Assembly (NCBI GenBank): GCA_033809515.1
Contig: JAPXLN010000007.1
Span: 1 to 64,000, forward strand
Length of the DNA stretch: 64,000 nucleotides
Origin: JAPXLN01 sp033809515
Lineage (GTDB): Bacteria; Bacillota; Sulfobacillia; Fermentithermobacillales; Fermentithermobacillaceae
Direction of reading: 5' to 3'
This document shows positions 45,884-54,175 of the stretch, in pieces. Under the pieces are notes generated by a model. It was not told where the DNA came from, did no database searches, and saw only the letters and a list, made by a program, of their open reading frames with translations. Every line of letters begins with the position of its first letter. Position 1 is the stretch's first letter. Position numbers and translations under genes: made by a program.

Positions 45884-47686
45884 TTGATAAAGCGCATTCT
45901 TGCTGCTGATGTGGGCAGCACCACAACGAAGACGGTTTTGTTTCAACACGATGGCAGGCAATGGGTCTTTACGGCCAAGACGACGGCGCCGACTACGGTG
46001 GAGGCCCCTGACCTGGATGTCATGATCGGTCTGCGTAAGGCGCTGTCGAGGCTTGAGGACAGGTCTGGGGTTAAGCTCTTGGACGGTGCCAGGCTTGTGA
46101 CACCCGCCCGGGAGGATGAGGGAGTCGACGTGTTTGTGGCTACGTCCAGCGCAGGCGGGGGCCTTCAGATGCTTGTGACCGGCCTCATGAAGAACATCAC
46201 AGCTGAATCGGCACACCGGGCTGCTTTGGGCGCCGGAGCTATCGTAGGCGATGTGATAGCCTTGGACGATTCGCGTACGGTCATCGAACGGCTTGAAGCT
46301 ATTCGGAAGTTCCGCCCTGACATGATCCTGGTTACAGGCGGCACAGACGGCGGAAACATCTCAGAGGTGGCCGAGATCGCTGAGTATGTTTCCATGGCAA
46401 ATCCTGAACCGAGATTCGGGAAGGATTTTAAGCTTCCGGTTATCTTCGCAGGAAACGTAGAGGCAAGAGACCTGATCAATGAAGCGTTTCACGACATAAT
46501 TGACCTTACCTTTGCCGACAATATCAGGCCAGTGCTGGAACGGGAGGTTCTTGATCCTGCCAGGGGAGAGATTCACAGGTTGTTCCTGGAGCATGTGATG
46601 ATGCACGCTCCTGGCTATACGACACTGAAGTCCTGGACGGAAGGAAAGATAAAACCTACCCCCATAGCGGTTGGGGATTTGCTGTCATGCCTGGCCGAGG
46701 ACCGTTCCCACAACGTTCTTGGCGTTGACGTTGGCGGCGCAACCACAGACGTATTCTCGGTAATAGAAGGGACGTTCTACCGCACTGTTTCTGCCAACCT
46801 TGGCATGTCATACAGCATGGCAAATGTTATGGGCGAAGCCCGGCCCGAAGCGGTGCTGCGTTGGGTGCCGTGGGATGTCAGCGAGGACGCCATAAGAAAC
46901 TGGAATTTCAACAAGATGATACGGCCTACAACTCTCCCTCAGACTATTGAAGAGCTAGTACTGGAGCAGGCGGTTGCCCGCGAAGCCCTTAGGCTTTCAC
47001 TTGACCATCACCGTTCTCTGGTAAGGGGCCTCAAAGGGATAAGGCCCAAGAGAGAGTATTTTGATATCTTTGACCAAAAAGGAACAGGGGAGACTCTGGT
47101 CAATTTGCTGGATACAGGCACCATTGTAGGTTCAGGAGGAGCACTCTCCTACGCCCCAAGGAAGAACCAGGCAGCTATGATTCTTATGGACGCATTTTTG
47201 CCCGAAGGCGTTACGGATCTATACGTTGATAACCAGTTTATGCTTCCCCACCTTGGAGCTTTGCTCGAGTTCCACCGGGATGCAGCGTGGGAGCTTATGA
47301 CGAGCCAAGCTCTTCTTCCGCTGGGCACTTGTATTGCCCCTGTGGGCGGGCTTCCTTCCAAAGGAACGCCACTAGCCCGGGTTCATGTAGGGGATGACGT
47401 TTACCAGGTAATAGCAGGCGACATCCATGTTATTCAGGTGAAAGGCGAAAATACAGAAATCACTGTAGTGCCCAGGAAAGATATGGATGTGGGCATGGGC
47501 CGCGGGGAGCCGGTTGAGTTCTTGGCCAGGTGCGCTCACGCAGGTCTGTTTCTTGACGGAAGAGGACGTCCATTGAGACTGCCCAGGGATAGCGCGGGCC
47601 ACAGGGCAGCTCTTCGGGAATGGTACCGCGCTATGAGTTTGTATCCTGAGGAAGTGCTCAGTCTGGGTCAATGGGAAGGAAGGTGA
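45884..47686 (+). CDS. MutL-family ASKHA ATPase
   Basis: This protein of 600 aa belongs to the family annotated as glutamate mutase MutL/GlmL. Its intact actin/Hsp70-like nucleotide site has phosphate-1 ADVGSTTTKT (about 8-17), phosphate-2 GVDVGGATTDVF (about 283) and adenosine motif GSGGALSYAP (about 417). The last 130 or so residues extend beyond the shorter MutL proteins I know. Known family members accompany B12-dependent mutases as possible reactivating factors, but no mutase is here. The neighbours are an ABC/FtsX transporter and a barrel-sandwich protein, so the mutase label is probably misleading. TTG start after AGGAGGGAG. Confidence 0.8.
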   Translation: MIKRILAADVGSTTTKTVLFQHDGRQWVFTAKTTAPTTVEAPDLDVMIGLRKALSRLEDRSGVKLLDGARLVTPAREDEGVDVFVATSSAGGGLQMLVTGLMKNITAESAHRAALGAGAIVGDVIALDDSRTVIERLEAIRKFRPDMILVTGGTDGGNISEVAEIAEYVSMANPEPRFGKDFKLPVIFAGNVEARDLINEAFHDIIDLTFADNIRPVLEREVLDPARGEIHRLFLEHVMMHAPGYTTLKSWTEGKIKPTPIAVGDLLSCLAEDRSHNVLGVDVGGATTDVFSVIEGTFYRTVSANLGMSYSMANVMGEARPEAVLRWVPWDVSEDAIRNWNFNKMIRPTTLPQTIEELVLEQAVAREALRLSLDHHRSLVRGLKGIRPKREYFDIFDQKGTGETLVNLLDTGTIVGSGGALSYAPRKNQAAMILMDAFLPEGVTDLYVDNQFMLPHLGALLEFHRDAAWELMTSQALLPLGTCIAPVGGLPSKGTPLARVHVGDDVYQVIAGDIHVIQVKGENTEITVVPRKDMDVGMGRGEPVEFLARCAHAGLFLDGRGRPLRLPRDSAGHRAALREWYRAMSLYPEEVLSLGQWEGR

Positions 47687-47693
47687 ACTTGAG

Positions 47694-49070
47694 ATGGCCA
47701 TTTCATCCGGACTAAAGATAGTTGAGTCAACTCGTCTCAGAAGGGTTTGCCGGCTGGTTGTGCCAGGAGAGGTTCTTGTGGCAAAAGGGGACTTGGTTGA
47801 ACCTGATACGGTAGTCGCCAGGGCAGAGTTCATGCAGGGCACCCCCTATGTGGTGGACCTTAACGCAGAGCTGAAGCAAGTTGTCACTCCCGAGTTTGTT
47901 GACTCTGTATTGTTAAAGAAGGTCGGAGACAAAGTCGAGGCCAAAGAGGTGATTGCCAAGCACCAGAAGCGTTTTTGGTCAGAGATCACTGAGGCCAGGT
48001 CGCCTTGTACAGGAACTATAGAGTATATCTCAAGGATTCAGGGACGGGTGATCATCAGGGAAGATCCCAGATCTGCCAAGCCCATGTCTATTGTGGCTGC
48101 AGCGAGCAAGCTTGGGGTTTGGCCTCGTCTCTTGCGAATGTACACTGAAGTCAAAGAAGGCGACCAGGTGTTCGAAGGTCAAGTCATCGCTGCTGCGCCC
48201 GGTGTGGGCACAGTAGACTATGTCTATGCTCCTATGGCAGGAGTGGTAGAACGCATCTGCACCCAGACAGGAACAGTGACTATCGTCAGGCCCATAAAGC
48301 CTACGCAGGTTGTAGCTCACATTCATGGGCGTGTAGAGGAGATCATTCCGGATGCAGGGTGCATAGTCGGAGCTACAGGCTCGTATATGGAAGGCGTGTT
48401 CGGCATAGGCGGAGAAAGACACGGCGTCCTGGTAACATCCTCAGACGGCCCGGGCAGCATTTTAGACGAAGCCGGGGTTCCCGAGAACACAGAGGGAAAG
48501 ATCCTGGTTGCCGGCTCTCTTGTTTCACTGGGTGCCATTCAGAAGGCACGGCAGCGAGGTGCCACAGGCATAGTCACCGGAGGGGTCAACAATCTCGATC
48601 TGGTTCAGATCTTGGGCAAGGAAATCTCTGTAGGCATGACCGGACTGGAGGACGGCGTAGATTTCACTGTTGTGGTTATGGAAGGCTTTGGGGAGATGCC
48701 CATGAACGAGAGGGCATGGAGCATACTAGCTTGTGCTGCCGGGCGCCTGGCCTTTGTAGATGGCACGACCCAGATTCGCGCAGGGGTCATCCGACCGGAG
48801 ATAATGATAAGTGAGGGCGCAGAGCTTCTGACTGAGGCAGAGCTTCCTGCTACCGGCGAGGAACGTCTCTTCACTTCCGTGTCTTTGCAAGTTGGCCAAA
48901 GGGTCAGGTGTGTCAGAGCTCCTTACTTTGGTCAATGGGGTGTTGTACATGAGATTCCCCCTGAGCTTCAGGCAGTGGAAAATGAGGGCCTGATGGAAGT
49001 GGCCAGGGTGCATCTTGACGATGGTCGTCTTGTGACGGTTGCAGAAGCTAATCTTGAGGTGTTTGAGTAG
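47694..49070 (+). CDS. barrel-sandwich (lipoyl-like) protein of unknown function, copy 2
   Basis: This soluble protein has 458 aa. Hammerhead/lipoyl-like turns recur: PGEVLVAKGDLVEPDTVVA (about 24), VGDKVEAKEVIA (about 77), SPCTGTIEYISRIQGRV (about 103) and VKEGDQVFEGQVIA then APMAGVVERI (about 150-185). A Rossmann-like segment GKILVAGSLVSLGAIQKA and VVVMEGFGEMPMNERAW follow. A KOW/SH3-like C-terminus (VGQRVRCVRAPYFGQWG) ends the protein. There is no signal peptide and no biotin or lipoyl lysine motif. It is a clear paralogue of 38922-40127 and lies 7 bases after the MutL gene. The function is not known to me. Confidence 0.72.
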   Translation: MAISSGLKIVESTRLRRVCRLVVPGEVLVAKGDLVEPDTVVARAEFMQGTPYVVDLNAELKQVVTPEFVDSVLLKKVGDKVEAKEVIAKHQKRFWSEITEARSPCTGTIEYISRIQGRVIIREDPRSAKPMSIVAAASKLGVWPRLLRMYTEVKEGDQVFEGQVIAAAPGVGTVDYVYAPMAGVVERICTQTGTVTIVRPIKPTQVVAHIHGRVEEIIPDAGCIVGATGSYMEGVFGIGGERHGVLVTSSDGPGSILDEAGVPENTEGKILVAGSLVSLGAIQKARQRGATGIVTGGVNNLDLVQILGKEISVGMTGLEDGVDFTVVVMEGFGEMPMNERAWSILACAAGRLAFVDGTTQIRAGVIRPEIMISEGAELLTEAELPATGEERLFTSVSLQVGQRVRCVRAPYFGQWGVVHEIPPELQAVENEGLMEVARVHLDDGRLVTVAEANLEVFE

Positions 49071-49126
49071 TGGGCTGAGTGCTCTGGAAAAGGGCGGACG
49101 GGCCCCGGTTTGCGGGGGAGAATGCT

Positions 49127-49387
49127 ATGCGCAGGTGGAGGAAACCTCCCATTTGGGAAACTGAAGAATGGGAAAAGATGACCTGGGAAGAGAAGATGGA
49201 TCTTTGGAAGCGGCACCGGAAGCACAATCTCGTCCTTGGATTCATATTCATCACGGTTTTCATGGGAAGTCTTTCCTGGTTTCTTTTCAAAGACTCTTTG
49301 AGTCAATCAAGGGCACGATTCCTGATTCCCATAATCATGATAGTCCTGGGGACTTGTCTGTATCTTGGTCAGAACCTGATGGACTAA
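49127..49387 (+). CDS. small membrane protein (86 aa)
   Basis: The short N-terminus is rich in Trp, Glu and Lys. Two hydrophobic segments follow, about 35-54 and 63-80. ATG 49127 has GGGGGAG upstream. GTG 49079 in frame would add 16 residues. It follows the barrel-sandwich gene in the same direction and is probably the last gene of that transcript. No family is recognised. Confidence 0.6.
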   Translation: MRRWRKPPIWETEEWEKMTWEEKMDLWKRHRKHNLVLGFIFITVFMGSLSWFLFKDSLSQSRARFLIPIIMIVLGTCLYLGQNLMD

Positions 49388-49437
49388 CCCTGTGGTTGAT
49401 TACGATTAGGCAATCCTGCCCGGATTCACATAGCAAA

Positions 49438-49467
49438 GAGGCGGTAGAGCTATACTCCTGCCGCCTC
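49438..49467. terminator. possible bidirectional terminator hairpin
   Basis: GAGGCGG (49438-49444) pairs with CCGCCTC (49461-49467) across a 16-base loop, between two convergent genes. T-runs are weak on both sides. Confidence 0.4.
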
Positions 49468-49495
49468 CTTGCATTGCCGACCGGTGTATCTTGTG

Positions 49496-49696
49496 TTACG
49501 CCATATCAGGCGATTCAGGGATGATCAACGCAGCCACAAAGTAGAGTATTACTCCCGGCACAAAGCCTGTTACTGCTGTAATCAAGGCGAAGCCAAGCCT
49601 TACCAGGGTCTCGTCCACAGAAAAAAACTCTGCCAGACCTCCACAAACACCTGAGATCATCCGTTTTGCCCTTGAGCGATACAGTTTCTTCTCCAT
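49496..49696 (-). CDS. PspC domain protein
   Basis: This 66-residue PspC-type membrane protein has the conserved start KKLYRSRAKRMISGVCGGLAEFF followed by two hydrophobic stretches (here split: KKLYRSRAKR, then MISGVCGGLAEFF). PspC domains are membrane stress or toxin-antitoxin-like regulators, and short free-standing copies are common in Firmicutes. The ATG at 49696 has AGGGGGAG about 8 bases upstream on the minus strand. Confidence 0.88.
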   Translation of the reverse strand: MEKKLYRSRAKRMISGVCGGLAEFFSVDETLVRLGFALITAVTGFVPGVILYFVAALIIPESPDMA

Positions 49697-49797
49697 CAAA
49701 TTCTCCCCCTGCGCAGCCTCTTCATCTATGGTTCCACCGTCAAAACCATATTACGCATATTCCTTCTTCGTGTAACAGACTCCCTTACGGAAGTTTA

Positions 49798-49824
49798 ATT
49801 GTATGACAATTTGGCATGTGTCAA
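49798..49824. promoter_or_regulatory. pair of small palindromes upstream of hpt
   Basis: ATTGT-ATG-ACAAT (49798-49810) is a perfect 5-bp inverted repeat. It is followed at once by TTGGCATGTGTCAA (49811-49824), an imperfect one. They lie between the divergent PspC and hpt genes and could be operator sites. TTGCAC at 49833 with a poor -10 is the best promoter guess nearby. Confidence 0.35.
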
Positions 49825-49922
49825 AATCCTTATTGCACAACAGCCCCCTTAATGATAAGTTGAACTACAGGTAGACCGACTTGGGCCCGGCCCAAGGTCG
49901 TCGCCTGAAAAGAGGTGCCAAG

Positions 49923-50456
49923 ATGGACAGGTCAAGAGAGAAAATCAGCGTCTTAATAAGCCAGCAGGAGCTGCAAAAAAGAGTTAAGGAATTGGCCGAT
50001 GAGATTTCTGCGGACTACGCCGGCCGTGACCTTCTGCTCATTGGAGTCCTGAAGGGGAGTTTTGTGTTTCTTGCCGATCTTATGCGTAACATGGATCATC
50101 ACATCACCGTAGATTTCATGGGAACATCAAGCTACGGCGATTCAACTAAGTCGTCAGGCGAGGTCAGAATCACCAAAGACCTTGAAAAGAGCGTGGCCGG
50201 ACGTCACGTTCTCCTGGTTGAAGACATAGTGGACTCGGGTCTTACGTTACGCTACCTTCTGGATACATTGCGCACAAGACAACCTGCGAGCCTCAAAGTG
50301 TGTGCGCTGCTGGATAAGCCGGCCCGGCGCTCTGTTCGAGTAAGCCTTGATTACTACGGGTTCATAATCCCCAATGCCTTTGTGGTAGGCTATGGTCTTG
50401 ATTATGACGAGCGATTTCGGGGACTTCCATACGTTGGGGTGCTGGAAGAGTTTTAG
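49923..50456 (+). CDS. hpt: hypoxanthine phosphoribosyltransferase
   Basis: This salvage enzyme (177 aa) forms IMP or GMP from hypoxanthine or guanine and PRPP. The PRPP-binding loop LLVEDIVDSGLT is near residue 98, and the N-terminal LIGVLKGSFVFLADL and the DFMGTSSYG loop are conserved. I chose ATG 49923 with AGAGGTG upstream. ATG 49881 would add 14 atypical residues. It heads the purine gene series. Confidence 0.95.
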   Translation: MDRSREKISVLISQQELQKRVKELADEISADYAGRDLLLIGVLKGSFVFLADLMRNMDHHITVDFMGTSSYGDSTKSSGEVRITKDLEKSVAGRHVLLVEDIVDSGLTLRYLLDTLRTRQPASLKVCALLDKPARRSVRVSLDYYGFIIPNAFVVGYGLDYDERFRGLPYVGVLEEF

Positions 50457-50476
50457 CAGGAGCGGAGGTGGAGGCG

Positions 50477-51034
50477 GTGACAGATGGCATGGAGCTAGAA
50501 GCTCCCCTGAAAAAGGACTCAAGTCCCAGGATCGGCGTGGTCCTCGGGAGCTTATCTGATCTTGACAAGGTCAAGGGTCTTTGGCAGGTTCTGGAGAGGT
50601 TTGCCGTTCCGTATGAAGTGACTGTAATCTCCGCCCACAGGACCCCTGATATTCTGAGGGAATACTGTGAGAGCGCGCCTTCTCGCGGAGTTCAGCTGAT
50701 AGTTGGGTGCGCCGGCCTTTCTGCTGCTTTGCCGGGCGTAATAGCTTCATTGACTGATATTCCGGTTATCGGACTTCCGGTTGCATCGGGTCCTCTTAAC
50801 GGGATTGATGCTCTTCTCTCTATAGCTCAGATGCCTCCAGGCGTGCCGGTGGCAACCACCGGGATTAACGGAGCAGCAAACGCAGGGCTTTTGGCCATGC
50901 GCATTCTGGCCGTGTCAGACCCGGATCTGAGGAGGCAGTTAGCTTCATACAGAGAGCACATGGCCGGTGAGACCGTAAAACAGGCAGATTCGTTGCTCGA
51001 GCGCGGACTCCCAGGGTGGGAACGGGGAAGATAG
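50477..51034 (+). CDS. purE: N5-carboxyaminoimidazole ribonucleotide mutase
   Basis: PurE (185 aa) interconverts N5-CAIR and CAIR in de novo purine synthesis. Class I motifs are VVLGSLSDLDK, SAHRTPD, GCAGLSAALPGVIA and SGPLNGIDALLSIAQMPPG. GTG 50477 follows GGAGGT by 7 bases, while GTG 50468 overlaps that site. PurK, its usual ATP-dependent partner, is not adjacent. Confidence 0.95.
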   Translation: MTDGMELEAPLKKDSSPRIGVVLGSLSDLDKVKGLWQVLERFAVPYEVTVISAHRTPDILREYCESAPSRGVQLIVGCAGLSAALPGVIASLTDIPVIGLPVASGPLNGIDALLSIAQMPPGVPVATTGINGAANAGLLAMRILAVSDPDLRRQLASYREHMAGETVKQADSLLERGLPGWERGR

Positions 51035-51061
51035 TTTCTGAGAACTCTTGGAGATGATGCT

Positions 51062-52504
51062 GTGAAAGGACAGGAGTTTGGAGAAAAGTGCGGCGTGTTT
51101 GCAGTGATTGGGCACAATCACGCTGCAGAGCTGTGCCACTATGGTCTTTACGCTCTCCAGCACCGGGGACAGGAGTCGTCGGGGATAGCGGTTGTAAGAG
51201 GCAACCGGATTCAGACATATAAGGGAATGGGTCTTGTGGCGGAAGTGTTTTCGCCTGAAAAGATCCATGAGTTGAAGGGCGAGATTGCACTGGGTCACGT
51301 CCGGTATTCAACTGCAGGCGAGAGTTCCATAGAAAACGCCCAGCCTTTGACCGTGAAGACCAGACACGGTTTTCTTTCGGTTGCCCATAACGGAAACCTT
51401 ACCAATGCACGAGAGCTTCGCGCCCGGCTCGAGGAGCGCGGTTCCATATTTCAGACAACGCTCGATACGGAAGTAATCCCTCATCTTCTTGCAGGGTCTT
51501 CTGCAGACAGCGTTGATCAAGCTTTCGTTGAAACCCTTGACCAAGTACAAGGAGCATATTCACTTGCAGTGATGACGCCCGGCGGCGTCCTGGCGGCAAA
51601 GGATCCCTATGGGTTCAGGCCATTATGCCTTGGCAAGATGGAAGGGGCATGGATTGTATCTTCTGAGACATGCGGACTTGACTCGATAGGCGCAACCTTT
51701 GTTCGGGAGCTAGATCCAGGCGAAATCATCTGGATCCCCTGGCCAGGCGCTGAGGGGTCTGTAACGGGCAATGACGTATATGCAGCTGCCAGGGCCGGCT
51801 CAGCCTTAAGAGTCGTCAGGAAAGGCAGCTATGACAGGCAGGCACTGTGTGTTTTCGAGTTTATCTATTTCGCCAGGCCCGACTCAGATATTTACGGGCT
51901 CAACGTACATGCTGTCAGAAAAGCTCTAGGAAGAAAATTGGCCAGGAAAGCTCCATGCGATGCAGATCTCGTGACAGGGGTGCCAGATTCTTCCCTCTCT
52001 GCAGCCAGCGGCTTTGCAGAGGAGTCGGGCATTCCCTATGAAATGGGCCTGGTCAAGAACCGGTATATAGGTCGCACTTTCATTTCGCCGGATCAGTCAA
52101 CCCGTGAGTTCGGTGTAAAGGTCAAGCTGAACCCTTTGCGAAGCCTTGTAGAGGGCAAGCGCGTAGTGCTGGTGGACGATTCCATAGTTCGCGGTACCAC
52201 CTCTAGGTACATGGTAGGTCTTATGCGATCCGCAGGAGCCCGGGAGGTTCACGTAAGGATATCGTCGCCTCCTTACAGATTTCCGTGCTACTACGGCATA
52301 GACGCGTCCAAGGGACGGGAATTAGCTGCTTCAGCCATGAGTACAGAGGAGATCCGGCGCGCCATAGACGCTGACAGTCTCGTCTACCTGGATATACAGG
52401 ATGTCAAAGACGTGCTTGGAACGAAGGTAAGTGGCCTGTGCTTTTCCTGCTTCAGCGGCACATACCCCGTTGACGCAGGTTCCTGCGGCATTCCGGAAGA
52501 ATAG
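51062..52504 (+). CDS. purF: amidophosphoribosyltransferase
   Basis: This enzyme catalyses the first committed step of purine synthesis, making phosphoribosylamine from PRPP and glutamine. The catalytic N-terminal nucleophile is Cys10 after a short propeptide (EKCGVFAVIG). The PRPP site is VVLVDDSIVRGTTS. Cysteines in ALCVFEFIYFARPDS, RFPCYYGID and GLCFSCFSG mark the [4Fe-4S]-containing Bacillus-type enzyme. GTG start; length 480 aa as expected. Confidence 0.96.
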   Translation: MKGQEFGEKCGVFAVIGHNHAAELCHYGLYALQHRGQESSGIAVVRGNRIQTYKGMGLVAEVFSPEKIHELKGEIALGHVRYSTAGESSIENAQPLTVKTRHGFLSVAHNGNLTNARELRARLEERGSIFQTTLDTEVIPHLLAGSSADSVDQAFVETLDQVQGAYSLAVMTPGGVLAAKDPYGFRPLCLGKMEGAWIVSSETCGLDSIGATFVRELDPGEIIWIPWPGAEGSVTGNDVYAAARAGSALRVVRKGSYDRQALCVFEFIYFARPDSDIYGLNVHAVRKALGRKLARKAPCDADLVTGVPDSSLSAASGFAEESGIPYEMGLVKNRYIGRTFISPDQSTREFGVKVKLNPLRSLVEGKRVVLVDDSIVRGTTSRYMVGLMRSAGAREVHVRISSPPYRFPCYYGIDASKGRELAASAMSTEEIRRAIDADSLVYLDIQDVKDVLGTKVSGLCFSCFSGTYPVDAGSCGIPEE

Positions 52505-52533
52505 CTGGTGTTTTGAGGGAGGGCAGGCGAATT

Positions 52534-53538
52534 TTGAGCGAGTACAAGAAGGCAGGCGTAGACATTGACGGTGCCCTTGATTCTGTTGAGAAGGTAAAGC
52601 GCATTGCAGCTTCAACCTATGGGCCCGGAGTGCTTTCCGGGGTCGGGGGTTTTTCCGGCCTTTTTCATCCCGGGGTCTTTTCTTTTGAAGATATGGTTCT
52701 TGCAGCCGGAGCCGACGGCGTAGGCACCAAGGTCAAAATATCTCAGGCCATGGGCAAGCACGACACAGTGGGCATAGACCTGGTGGCCATGAACGTTGAC
52801 GACGTAGTTACTTCGGGGGCAAGGCCTCTGTTTTTCCTGGATTACATTGCAGTAGGCAAGTTAGACAAAGGCGTAATAGAAGACCTTGTCAGCGGGGTGG
52901 CGGAAGGCTGTAAAATGGCAGGATGCGCCCTCTTAGGGGGCGAAACTGCCCAGATGTCGGATATCTACGCCGAAGGGGAATACGATTTGGCCGGCTTCTG
53001 CGTGGGGGCGGTGGAAAAGACCGGGATAATCGACGGAAGCAGGATAAACGCCGGGGACATCCTGGTCGGATTAGCTTCGTCAGGGCTTCACTCTAACGGA
53101 TATTCCCTGGCGAGAAAGGTTCTGCTTGCAGACGCAGGCTTTGGCCTGGACCAATACATGCCGGACCTTGGCAGGACCCTTGGGGAAGAGCTCCTTGAGC
53201 CTACACGGATATATGCTAAGAGTATGGTTGAGCTCATTGATCTAGTCGACGTGAAGGGCATAGCTCATGTAACCGGCGGGGGTCTCCTTGGGAACCTCTC
53301 CCGTATCCTTCCCCGGGGGCTGAAGGCTGTCTTGTCTTTGGACTGGCCTGTTCCCCCTGTGTTTGAGATTATCCGCAAGGCCGGGCGCATTTCTCGTCAG
53401 GAGATGCTCCGGGTGTTTAACATGGGCATAGGGATGGCCTTTGTCTTGGACCCGGATTTGGTGGGCCGCGCCATTGAGGTTCTGATGAACATGGGGATTG
53501 ACCCCTACATAGCAGGCGAGGTTGTAAGAGATGACTGA
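52534..53538 (+). CDS. purM: phosphoribosylformylglycinamidine cyclo-ligase
   Basis: PurM (334 aa) closes the imidazole ring to form AIR. Conserved features are YKKAGVDIDGALD at the N-terminus, DGVGTKVKIS, NVDDVVTSGARPLFFLDY, GGETAQMSDIY and GLHSNGYSLAR. I chose TTG 52534, which gives the family N-terminus after GGGAGGG. TTG 52513 would add 7 residues. It overlaps purN by 8 bases. Confidence 0.95.
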   Translation: MSEYKKAGVDIDGALDSVEKVKRIAASTYGPGVLSGVGGFSGLFHPGVFSFEDMVLAAGADGVGTKVKISQAMGKHDTVGIDLVAMNVDDVVTSGARPLFFLDYIAVGKLDKGVIEDLVSGVAEGCKMAGCALLGGETAQMSDIYAEGEYDLAGFCVGAVEKTGIIDGSRINAGDILVGLASSGLHSNGYSLARKVLLADAGFGLDQYMPDLGRTLGEELLEPTRIYAKSMVELIDLVDVKGIAHVTGGGLLGNLSRILPRGLKAVLSLDWPVPPVFEIIRKAGRISRQEMLRVFNMGIGMAFVLDPDLVGRAIEVLMNMGIDPYIAGEVVRDD

Positions 53539-54175
53539 GGGAAAATTGCCTCTAGGGGTATTGGTATCGGGCAGGGGGACCAATCTTCAGGCCATACTGG
53601 ATGGATGCCTGACCGGGGTCATTCCTGCTGACGTCAAGGTTGTCATCTCTAACAGAAGGAACGCTCTTGCATTGAAGCGCGCAACGTCTCGAGGGGTTCC
53701 AGTGGCCTACATAGGGCACAGGGAGTTCGGTCCGGGGCCTGAGGGGCGGGCCCGCTATGAAGAACGCCTGATTGAGGTCTTAAAGGGATATGGGGTCAAC
53801 CTGGTGGTTCTGGCAGGGTATGATCGTCTTGTGGGACCCGGAATTCTGCAGGCGTTTCCTGGCCGGGTCATTAACATACATCCGGCGCTTCTTCCTTCTT
53901 TTCCCGGCCTTGAGGCCCAGAAGCAAGCGCTGGAGCACGGGGTCAAAGTTGCCGGGGCGACTGTGTTCTTTGTGGACCCAACCGTAGACGGCGGCCCGAT
54001 TATCATCCAGGAAGCGGTGGCCGTTGAGGAAGACGACACTGTAGAGACTTTGTCAAACAGGATACTTGAGGCAGAGCACCGCATCCTTCCTGAAGCTATT
54101 GGGTTGATAGCCCAGGGGCGCACCCGGATAGAAGGGCGCAGAGTCCGGATACTCGAAAAGAGGTCATCTACATGA
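53531..54175 (+). CDS. purN: phosphoribosylglycinamide formyltransferase
   Basis: PurN (214 aa) transfers a formyl group from 10-formyl-THF to GAR. Motifs are VSGRGTNLQAI at the N-terminus, VVLAGYDRL (AGYMRL in most homologues), the catalytic asparagine and histidine in INIHPALLPSFPG, and the aspartate in VDGGPIIIQEAV. The ATG overlaps purM, and the stop overlaps purH by 4 bases. Confidence 0.95.
   Translation: MTEGKLPLGVLVSGRGTNLQAILDGCLTGVIPADVKVVISNRRNALALKRATSRGVPVAYIGHREFGPGPEGRARYEERLIEVLKGYGVNLVVLAGYDRLVGPGILQAFPGRVINIHPALLPSFPGLEAQKQALEHGVKVAGATVFFVDPTVDGGPIIIQEAVAVEEDDTVETLSNRILEAEHRILPEAIGLIAQGRTRIEGRRVRILEKRSST

Noticed and set aside
45884..47686. Annotation as a glutamate mutase repair/maturation factor
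   Set aside because: No mutS/mutE or other B12-dependent mutase gene is in the neighbourhood, and a degenerate paralogue plus ABC-FtsX genes surround it. Only the family name is retained.
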